From: Rotaria socialis
Lineage: Eukaryota; Rotifera; Eurotatoria; Philodinida; Philodinidae
Direction of reading: 5' to 3'
Assembly: GCA_905331475.1 (NCBI GenBank)
Contig: CAJNYU010003073.1
Location: 1 to 64,000 of the forward strand
DNA length: 64,000 nucleotides
The translations under genes were made by a program, and so were the position numbers. Positions 56,801 to 64,000 of this stretch are shown here, in pieces. How positions within the stretch are numbered: the stretch's first letter is position 1; each line of letters opens with the position of its first letter. Under the pieces are notes generated by a model. The model searched no databases, was not told the origin of the DNA, and worked only from the letters and a program-made list of their open reading frames with translations.

Positions 56801-58248
56801 AAGCGCCGCACTATCTCACACACGATCTCGAATTGCATCATCAAAACATGAGAACTTCTTTATTCGACTATGTACATCTGCAAAGTGGATCTCTTGATCT
56901 ACTTGAATATCTATTCGAATATGTCAGTAATCGATGCTCTCAACTGCAAAGCGATAGCGAAAGAAAAACAATCGAAGAACAATCCTATTTAACTGAACTT
57001 GTACAATTTATTGGTCGAGTTTGGGATAGTTCGGTGATGAGTGAAATGTCAATTTGTGAACAGAATTTCGCATCGCATATTATTGTTCTCTTAACAGATG
57101 TGACATTAAGTCCTATGCTCAGCAAAGCAATTGTCAACGTTCTTCTCATCAATCGTAGTACAGCTCCATATGTACCAATTTTTACACGAATCGAAGCTCG
57201 ACAATGTATGAAAAGTATTCTTATTGAAATATTTCAGAATCCTTCGAAGCAATATCGTGATGATGAGATTCTAGCTAATATTATAAAAAATTATTTTCAT
57301 GTGACGAATGACGCTGATGAATATATTTTAGTTCGCTTACAAGAATGTTCCAATCGAAATATAATCGTAGCAGCAGCCGATATCGCTCGTATTCACTGTC
57401 GTTCATTAAGACGACCAAAACCGAATTTGAACGAATTTCTTCAACTTGTCAATGGGGAGTATATTCGACTTTATCATGCATTGCTGTCCATCGTTGTCGA
57501 TCCGCGAACAATATTTATAATACATTCAATCACGTTGGATTTAATCTCCAAACATGAAGATGAGCTCCTATCGTTGTTCGTCGAAGAATTCAGCCGAGGA
57601 CAACATTCAAATCATATTCGTCTTGCATGTACTCTTGTCGATCGAATTTTACCTCGAATGCAGAATGCAATCGAACATAAGGAAAAATTAGCACAAAGTC
57701 TTCTCCAGCGGAGTCAAGATAACAAAGATGATCGAGATTGCTGTATACGATTTTTAACCAGCTATTGTCGTGAATTGACGATTGATATCAAACAAATGTT
57801 TCTGTCAGCTATGTGGGATCGACACCCGATTCAGTTAGTAGCATACGAATGTGTGGCAAACATTCAGCGTGTTAACAGCCGCGCTATTGTCGAAGATCTT
57901 TATCACGAACTACTCTTGTCGAAATCGTTTCAACGACGTTACATCAGTGCCATGTTATTGGTACAACTGGCCAAATTCGATCAAGTATCCATCTATGAAG
58001 TACAACAAACATTGACTGAAGCTATTAATCAACCAACAACTATGAGTGGTACAATCACACATGAGGGCAAACAAAAATTAGATCAGGCTCTTTTCAATTT
58101 GCTAACGCAACTTTCGTTCATTCTTGATCGAAAACATGAAGACTTGAATGACTATCATAAGCCTAATTATACGAATTTCTATTGGGAACTTGAATATATT
58201 ATTGATGCCGATGAATATGCATCATTGACTTTTCCGTCAATGTTATAA
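50878..58248 (+). CDS. ANK - ADP-ribosyltransferase - NACHT - helical-repeat protein (NLR-like)
   Basis: Three exons, 50878-51574, 51646-52131 and 52187-58248, total 7,245 nt and 2,414 residues in one frame. Residues about 7-75 hold ankyrin-type repeats (G-S-T-A-L-H-A-A-A-F-F-G-H-V-E-V-V-R-L-L). Residues about 150-380 are a mono-ADP-ribosyltransferase of the R-S-E class: Y-R-G-M with Arg281, F-L-S-T-S (Ser306), E-D-E-V-L-I with Glu352 and Glu354; the ExE form is that of arginine-specific enzymes. Residues about 530-700 are a NACHT NTPase: Walker A G-D-P-G-S-G-K-T-T (543-551) and Walker B L-L-I-I-L-D-G-L-N (Asp634). The remaining about 1,600 residues are helix-rich with no LRRs; HEAT/ARM/TPR-like folding is inferred. 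An NLR-like switch with an enzyme as output is the simplest reading. AATAAA follows at 58319-58324. It is probably cytosolic; no signal peptide is seen. Confidence 0.88.
51575..51645 (+). other. Intron 1 of the ANK-ART-NACHT gene
   Basis: Donor GTAAAC and acceptor TATCATAG, 71 nt. The phase-1 join (G + GT) gives A-Q-R-G-S-D-F-R-F and carries the ART fold across. Confidence 0.75.
51646..52131 (+). other. ADP-ribosyltransferase catalytic core (exon 2)
   Basis: The exon contains all three active-site motifs in order: Arg (51789-51791), Ser of S-T-S (from 51864) and E-D-E (52002-52010). Spacing of about 25 and 46 residues fits the animal ART family. The fold begins already in exon 1 with Y-A-Y-T-T-P-T-S-F-F-K-Q-V-N, which matches the A-Y-T-x-x-x-x-x-Y-x-x-L-N helix of ARTs. 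Confidence 0.8.
52132..52186 (+). other. 55-nt intron joining ART to NACHT
   Basis: Donor GTAACT and acceptor GATACTCTAG. Removing it joins A to GG CAA and moves from the ART frame into the NACHT frame. Without it the ART frame ends at a TGA (52164-52166), and the NACHT frame would start at an ATG inside the ART frame (52123). Confidence 0.75.
52187..53400 (+). other. NACHT NTPase module
   Basis: The P-loop lies at 52630-52656, the Walker B strand at 52891-52917, and between them L-P-I-L-I-P-I-D-N-F as in other NACHT proteins. After Walker B comes a sensor-like strand (N-R-L-I-V-I-I-N-H). The residue after D-G-L is Asn rather than Asp (D-G-L-N rather than D-G-L-D-E), so the usual second acidic residue is shifted. 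Confidence 0.75.
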
Positions 58249-58318
58249 GTTAACATTTCAGAAAGAAAATCTACAGAATGCATATGTTGTGAGGTATTTT
58301 CGTAATCATTTTTTATCG

Positions 58319-58324
58319 AATAAA
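58319..58324 (+). promoter_or_regulatory. Polyadenylation signal of the ANK-ART-NACHT gene
   Basis: AATAAA, about 70 bases past the stop. Confidence 0.5.
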
Positions 58325-58658
58325 AATACAGCCTGATTTGCAGCGCCTTATCTGCTGTATTGAATGATGAGTGTTTAAAAATAATGCACGAGTAGAACAA
58401 AAAAAAAAATCGCTTTTGGAAAGACTAGAATATCATAATAAGAGCTCCTCAATTTGTCTCAGTGCTGTATTCTATTTTAAAATGAATGATAGGTTTCTGT
58501 ACAAAAGATTTGTTTCGTCACGTGCCATTCCTAGCGTCGATTACGAATAAAAATATCAATAACTTTTTGCGCAATCCAAACCAGTCACCTGATATTTTTA
58601 TTCAACTTACTGAAAAGTTGTGTTGCTCATAACCCTGTTTGAATTGCGGGAAACTACC

Positions 58659-58846
58659 GGAAAACACAGGAAGTCGCTGGAACGTAAAAGCAGTATTCCG
58701 GCCACAAATTTCCGGATTTTTTCCGGTGGATTCCAGTCAACTTTCAGTGCTTTCCAGCAGAAATAGACAGTAAATCATCGGAAAAAAATCCGGGTATTTA
58801 CGACCGGAATACTGCTTCCACGTTCCAGCGACTTCCCGTGTTTTCC
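58659..58846. repeat. Hairpin with inverted arms of about 74 bp
   Basis: The left arm (58659-58732) starts GGAAAACACAGGAAGTCGCT and includes GCAGTATTCCGG. The right arm (58772-58846) is its inverse at close to 88% identity by eye, with a loop of about 40 bases. Both arms are rich in TTCCGG. Confidence 0.75.
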
Positions 58847-59051
58847 TCCTGAATACTGTGATTTTTCCACATCTTTTCGGCTGGTTCCTACAGTATCTAG
58901 TGACCGGAACGATCGGTCTGGGGCATCTTAATAGTCCCATCTACTGAAAGGAGGGTACTACGAAAAACGGATTAATTGCGTTCGTTCGTCTGTTCGTTCG
59001 TTCGTCCAATAGGAAAGCAGATGCATAAACTTAACAAACTGCAAGCAATAT

Positions 59052-59243
59052 CTGTAGTGATAGGTTTCACCGACGGTAACCGGGATCGGGGAACACGATG
59101 GCGTTGTCAGATTTTTTAAATTTTGCTTTTTCGTTTTTTTAGGGAGAGAGAGAGAGAATTTAAAAAAAAATAGTTTCTGTAACGGTTGACCGAAGGTAAT
59201 CGGGATCGCTGAACATGATGGCGTTGTCAGTTTGTTGAAATTT
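59052..59243. repeat. Pair of direct repeats, about 70 bp each
   Basis: 59052-59120 and 59172-59243 share ACCGACGGTAACCGGGATCG (second copy ACCGAAGGTAATCGGGATCG) and GATGGCGTTGTCAG. Spacing is about 120 bases; a GAGAGAGAGAGA run lies between them. Confidence 0.75.
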
Positions 59244-59440
59244 TGTACTTCAAACAAGTTTATAATGGAATAGGAGCTGTTTAGATCGTCGCATTTTCTT
59301 GATAGGAATGATTTGTAGGGAAATTTTTTTGAGGGTACCATTCGATGATGTTTATAGTATTAGATGTATCGTATGGTTATGTGAGATATTATTAAGAATA
59401 GGCTATAGGCTTCGTGCGGTTGAATTGATTCTCAATTTGG

Positions 59441-59496
59441 GAGCGGCTAGCCGTGAGTGGCGCTCCGGAGGGGCACCGACGGACGACTAGCCGCTC
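59441..59496. repeat. GC-rich palindrome family, copy 2
   Basis: Begins GAGCGGCTAG and ends with its exact inverse CTAGCCGCTC; the inner part has GTGGCGCTCC facing GGAGGGGCACC. It would fold into a stable hairpin of 56 nt. Confidence 0.7.
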
Positions 59497-59860
59497 ACCT
59501 GCACTGAGACTTTGAAAGCTTTTTCAAAATCTTCAGTTTATTCTTGATATGTCAACTTTTATTGTAGCACGAAGAATTTATTCAAACTTAATACGTAGAA
59601 TTCTAGATTAGGGCATCTGCGAACGTTCGCAAACTGTCCAATTACTCAGGAATCTTGTCTTATTCTTCTCAAAATTGTGAGCTAGTTTTTTCATATGTAG
59701 ATGAAACTGAATTAAATTACTCCCATAACAGTTGTTTTCGGGTTTCCTGAAAATTCTCTTTGTTTTCATCTAATAATTATAGAATGAGGCAAGGCTTTCA
59801 ATCAATAATGCAGTGTTTAAAAGGATCACGTTCATTGCATATATACAACGAAACTAGTGG

Positions 59861-59916
59861 AGGCGGCTAGTCGTGAGTGGTGCCCCTCTGGGGCGCCGAT
59901 GAACGACTAGTCACTC
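59861..59916. repeat. GC-rich palindrome family, copy 3
   Basis: GAGGCGGCTAGTCGTGAGTG, then GTGCCCCTCTGGGGCGCC, then GACGAACGACTAG-type right end. It has the same length and layout as 59441-59496, about 420 bases away. Confidence 0.7.
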
Positions 59917-61984
59917 AGTTAAAAATCTGTTGTGGTTATAAGACTACAGGCTTTGCAGAATTATTGAATAGTTATACGTTGTCTCCATCAGAAAAGTTGA
60001 AACAATTTTCGAAACTAGGAGATATCTTGAAGTTCTTCCGAAGCAAAATAAACCCAGATGGATTTGAACAAAAATGAGGATAAAGCCAACCGAAATCGAG
60101 TTAGAAAAAGTCAGTTTGATTTGATCTAAGATTTACTTGTGCAGATTCATGTTAAATATCTAGTTCATAGACCAATTTGAGTTGTAACTTTACTAAAATG
60201 GAGTATTTCGATCATAACTCTCTTAAATGAGTCTTTTTTTCACTCTGATATCAAGCTGATGGAAAGTTTTTGGGAGCATATCTTGAGCTGTAGCAGATCG
60301 GATGCACTTAAATTCACTATCGCCATAAAGTATTAGTAAGTAGTAATTAAGTCCCGTTTTCTTGGTGATACTACCAAGCAAGTTTTCTATTCATGCTCGG
60401 TTATCAATTGTGTTTTCCATGAAAATCATTTCGAAGCTATAAAATGTGAAGGTTCTCAGCTAGATAGTTTTGGATAGCTACGTTCCACATGACTAAATCC
60501 TTTCAGTAGAGGGTTGGCGACGCTAACGTTGCGTTACCTTGTGATTTATGTATTTATGAAATAAACAAAAAAGTCACCAATGATTCATCTTCCAACGATC
60601 GGATCATGAATAGCAATATATATTACAAACTTTGTTTGATTATATAGTAATTCCAACTGGAGATCTCGACTGGGTAGGGTAAGATACGGTCTTGCAGCAA
60701 AATGGCGCGTCTAATTTTCTAATTTTCAACCTGAAGATAGAGTTTTGAAGAAATTGATGATAACGGTACAAATGAAGATAGAAGTGAAAAATAATGATTA
60801 TAACATAAGAAAAGGCGATGAACTTGATGATGGTTATCTCTAGTATGGCTGATAAGAGCAAATAAATAATATACCTTTTAATATTTAGAAAATAGATTAC
60901 CAATAATTTCCATCGCTTTCAAATTACCCACAATCGATCATACAGATTCCAGTAACAACAAACGTAGGATGAGAGTTTTCCAGTGTTGCTTGGATCTTAA
61001 ATGAAACCAGAACAAGTCTTTAATCAGATATTCTGGAAAATATCTTGTTAGTACGAGCAACAGAATATTATTTAAATTCAAATGAAGTGCGTTTTTTCTC
61101 AAATGAGCCTCGCTAGTAAAGATTATGCGTCTTTATTATATTGATTGTATGATTTTATTTTCTCGTTATATTCGTTGCAACTCATGTATTTTATAAGTAA
61201 AACGATGAGTCCATATCATCATAAAATATGCTCAAATAAAATGATGCTCTATGATTTAATAAGGAAACATCTTTGTTTGTGAATTATATTCAAAATTACG
61301 ATCAAGGCGATGCTTAAGTCAACAGGATAACCTGCTCTGACATGCTCTAGGAGACCGACAAGTACACGACATGATATGATGTCAAAAGTCACCCAGTGAA
61401 CACCTTTGCTATATACTCATTTTATTTATTTATTTTTACTAGCATTGTGTCCCATTTGCTGATTGAACACTCGCATTGAATTAAAATGCATTGTAAAATA
61501 ATTATTTTCATTTAAATTTCTCATCTAATTATAATATAACATGTTATAATCTCGAATTATAATCAAGGTGTTATTGAAATAACTATGAACCGTCTCAACT
61601 TATTCATAACTTATGGATATTTATAAAAAGAAATGTCACAAAATGTTTGCCTCCCCCACTAGATAGCATGTTATCAATATAACCATGACTTATAAAAATA
61701 ATGTTAATAAAATTGATATAATAAATATTTAATTCGAAACAGCTATGACATGAATTAGAGGCGTAACCAGAAAAAAATCTACGGGGTTGGGATGCTCAAC
61801 CTCCTATTCTTATATTTATTCATATCCATTATATGTCCCGATCAATTACGCACCGAAATTATGGACTTCTCAGCGTTGTTTTGTTTTCTGATGGTGAATT
61901 AAATTACTAACAAAAGGAAAGTATTATATTATAAAATCGTGAATTCACATAGAACAATCATTTAAAGAATTCTCTAAAATATAG

Positions 61985-62749
61985 CTAAACATAGGGACCA
62001 GCTCGTCCATTCCAAATTAGTTTGTATAAACGAAAGATTCCATAACCACAAAGAAATCCAGTAATAGGACCAACTCCATAGATCCATGCTGTTGAACGAA
62101 ATGTATTGGAACATACAGCTGGACCTAGCCATCGCCATGGATTCAATGCAGCACCATCTCGACCAGCACCCAACAAGAAAGACGAAAAGACAGTAAGTCC
62201 TATTGGAAAAGCGGCTTCTTTGTGTGAATTATAAGTTGTAGTAAAAAAGATAACGAATGAAAGGACAGTTGTACATAGAAATTCAATAGCAAATCCTTGT
62301 ACAACAGTAATACCCGGATGAAGTCCTGGTGTGCCTAATGTAGTACCAGTACCAAACACCCAAACAAGTAATCCACCAGCACATAATGCACCGATGGCTT
62401 GAGCCAGAAGATAACCAATAACTTCTATTACCTTCATTTTACCATCCACAGCAAAAGCTATGGTAGCTCCTGCATTAAAATGACCACCAGAAACCGGTCC
62501 AAGTACATAGACAAGCCACATAGTAACGATTGCGTGTGCAGCAGATACAGTTAAAAGGTCAGGTGAATTTACTGCACAGCCTGCACCAAAAAATACGAAA
62601 AGACAAGTACCAATTAGTTCACATATGAGACGTGTACGTAATGGTGGTGGTTGTTGAAAACCATTATCAATGCCTTCTGTGGCAAATTTCGGGAAAATAT
62701 CCGAAGGAGATGAATCATTTGGATTTATTCTAATTGTGCTACGAGACAT
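61985..62749 (-). CDS. Aquaporin/MIP channel with both NPA boxes altered
   Basis: A single-exon frame of 254 residues with six membrane segments and two half-helix loops, the normal MIP length. Helix 1 begins I-C-E-L-I-G-T-C-L-F-V-F-F-G-A-G. Loop B reads S-G-G-H-F-N-A-G-A-T-I-A (Asn92-Ala-Gly), where N-P-A-V-T-I-A is usual. Loop E reads G-A-A-L-N-P-W-R-W-L-G-P-A (Asn203-Pro-Trp), in place of N-P-A-R. Both Asn residues and the filter Arg206 are kept. Changed NPA boxes are known from superaquaporins and some fungal or protist channels; permeability cannot be told. It is divergently arranged with the gluconolactonase gene, 432 bases apart. The N-terminal 35 residues are cytosolic and polar. Confidence 0.85.
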   Translation of the reverse strand: MSRSTIRINPNDSSPSDIFPKFATEGIDNGFQQPPPLRTRLICELIGTCLFVFFGAGCAVNSPDLLTVSAAHAIVTMWLVYVLGPVSGGHFNAGATIAFAVDGKMKVIEVIGYLLAQAIGALCAGGLLVWVFGTGTTLGTPGLHPGITVVQGFAIEFLCTTVLSFVIFFTTTYNSHKEAAFPIGLTVFSSFLLGAGRDGAALNPWRWLGPAVCSNTFRSTAWIYGVGPITGFLCGYGIFRLYKLIWNGRAGPYV

Positions 62750-63181
62750 TTCAATTAATAAGCTGAAGAGAAAAACAAGAAAATTTTCAAGTTGTAGAAA
62801 AAAAGCATCGTATCTTTATATAAATAATATTTGCACTGTCATACACGTAATGAATAAATTTAGCCCATAGAATAGATACGGTATTGAGTGTTGTTTCTTA
62901 TCTGCCCCGAGATACTAATTTCATTTGACATCAAGGTATCTCTTTTCTTTTGCTAGAGACATGCTGATGCAGGCGAAAATCAAAGAATAAGTTTCGTAGA
63001 TAATTTTATTAAATATTACGCAACATCCATGTTTTTATGAACTATATGTATTCCTCGGAATTGACTTCGATTTTTAGTCATAAATTCCCATGTATCTTAT
63101 GTACATGATATCATATAACCGTTTTCAAAAACAAAAACGATTCTTTCTTCTTTTTTTTTCTTCAACTAGTACACGACAAAA
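62750..63181. promoter_or_regulatory. Shared divergent upstream region
   Basis: 432 bases between the aquaporin and gluconolactonase start codons. Contains TTTATATAAATAA at about 62815 and a long pyrimidine tract (TTCTTTCTTCTTTTTTTTTC) ending shortly before the second ATG, possibly a splice acceptor tract (TTCTTCAACTAG). No specific operator can be named. Confidence 0.4.
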
Positions 63182-64000
63182 ATGCCAACGAAGGCCATAG
63201 GAGTATTTGATATCTATGATGATTCGTTCCTTCATTTGGTTTCTACAGAAGCGACTCTTCGTCGTCTACATACTGGATTAGCGTGGGCAGAAGGTCCTGC
63301 ATATTTTCCTGCTTTACGTACACTTATTTTCTCTGATATACCCGAAAATTGCATGCTACGCTATGATGAATGCAATGGACAAACAAGTGTTTTTCGCTCT
63401 CCTTCATCGAATGCTAATGGTAATACAGTTGATCGACAAGGTCGTTTAGTAACATGTGAACACCAGACACGACGTGTAACAAGAACAGAACATGATGGTA
63501 CAATAACTGTACTGGCCGATCGAACCGAAACCAATAAACGTTTTAACAGTCCCAATGATATTGTGGTTAGATCCGATGGATCAATCTGGTTTACAGATCC
63601 TACGTATGGTATTGATTCAGACTATGAAGGTGATCAAGGAGAAAGTGAAATTGGAGGAAATCATGTTTATTGTTTGAAGGATGGTAAATTACATGTGGTA
63701 GCAAAAGATTTTCAACAACCGAATGGATTAGCTTTTTCTCCTGATGAACGACGTCTATATATTGCTGACACAGGAAAAAGTCATCGGCCTAACGATGGAC
63801 CAGCACATATTCGTGTTTTTAATGTAGGTGATGACTGTATTTCATTGACTGGTGGAGAAGTCTTCGCTGAATGTAGAGATGGATTTTTTGATGGATTTCG
63901 CTTGGATACTACTGGAAACATATGGACAAGTGCTGGCGAAGGAGTGGAATGCTACGATGGAAATACAGGTACCCTACTCGGTAGAATTCGTGTACCAGAA
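63182..64000 (+). CDS. SMP-30/gluconolactonase-like beta-propeller lactonase (3' truncated by window end)
   Basis: 273 codons are visible from the ATG at 63182 and the frame is still open at the window edge. The SMP-30/gluconolactonase family motifs are in order: L-A-W-A-E-G-P-A-Y-F with metal-binding Glu37, R-T-L-I-F-S-D-I-P, N-G-N-T-V-D-R-Q-G-R-L-V-T-C-E-H, N-S-P-N-D-I-V-V with the metal-binding Asn, I-W-F-T-D-P-T-Y-G-I, P-N-G-L-A-F-S-P-D-E and D-G-F-R-L-D-T-T-G-N-I-W. The family opens sugar lactones such as gluconolactone with a divalent metal. The motif set (CEH, TDPxYG) is that of bacterial and fungal gluconolactonases rather than animal regucalcin, so transfer is plausible. No signal peptide is seen. 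Confidence 0.85.
   Translation, partial: MPTKAIGVFDIYDDSFLHLVSTEATLRRLHTGLAWAEGPAYFPALRTLIFSDIPENCMLRYDECNGQTSVFRSPSSNANGNTVDRQGRLVTCEHQTRRVTRTEHDGTITVLADRTETNKRFNSPNDIVVRSDGSIWFTDPTYGIDSDYEGDQGESEIGGNHVYCLKDGKLHVVAKDFQQPNGLAFSPDERRLYIADTGKSHRPNDGPAHIRVFNVGDDCISLTGGEVFAECRDGFFDGFRLDTTGNIWTSAGEGVECYDGNTGTLLGRIRVPE

Larger units (their letters stand above)
58249..61984. other. Non-coding region with hairpins and repeats
   Basis: No supported gene. It contains the 58659-58846 hairpin, a pair of direct repeats (59052-59243), two good copies of the CTAG palindrome (59441 and 59861) and AT-rich sequence towards the aquaporin. A minus-strand AATAAA near 61816 may serve the aquaporin. Confidence 0.45.

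Noticed and set aside
1-64000. CRISPR arrays, bacterial operons or phage genes
   Set aside because: No regularly spaced identical repeats with unique spacers, no ribosome-binding-site-led gene strings; introns and polyadenylation signals mark this as eukaryotic.

Overview
The window looks like nuclear DNA of a bdelloid rotifer (Adineta/Rotaria type). This is inferred from four things: AT-rich sequence with GT-AG introns often only 50-70 nt long; many short dispersed blocks built on GTGTGGG/CCCACAC, which resembles the TGTGGG telomere repeat reported for Adineta vaga; animal genes beside genes of bacterial or fungal flavour; and enlarged innate-immune-like domain families (TIR, NACHT, ADP-ribosyltransferase, LRR).

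Layout. 1-10 kb: a protoglobin, an alpha/beta hydrolase whose nucleophile position is Thr, an orphan first exon of the pyrimidine gene CAD, and a GNAT-like protein. 10-13.3 kb: a three-exon minus-strand gene with helical/ARM-like repeats, a TIR domain and a C-terminal SAM-like exon. 14-21 kb: a small MGSC-type (probably N-myristoylated) protein, a fold-back element, a broken Kelch gene, a secreted Cys-rich repeat protein and a METTL24-like methyltransferase. 21-30 kb: repeats and non-coding DNA, including a 763-bp fold-back element. 30.7-35.1 kb: a gene with two RanBP2/NZF zinc fingers followed by 18 LRRs, nearly all on separate 84-nt phase-0 exons. 39-42.2 kb: an adhesion GPCR with two consecutive GAIN/GPS units. 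42-50 kb: a tRNA-like sequence, several repeat arrays and a GNAT pseudogene. 50.9-58.2 kb: a 2,414-residue ankyrin - ADP-ribosyltransferase - NACHT - helical-repeat protein in three exons. 58-64 kb: hairpin repeats, an aquaporin with both NPA boxes changed, and a divergent SMP-30/gluconolactonase gene that runs off the end.

The most interesting system is the ANK-ART-NACHT gene. What look like two overlapping reading frames become one protein once a 55-nt intron is removed, giving an NLR-like receptor whose apparent output domain is an R-S-ExE mono-ADP-ribosyltransferase. The TIR gene and the LRR/zinc-finger gene fit the same immune-like theme, and both TIR and ART domains can use NAD. That is a thematic link only; nothing here shows that they act together.

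Splice sites and domains were read by eye from the sequence. No similarity search was run, so family calls rest on recognised motifs.
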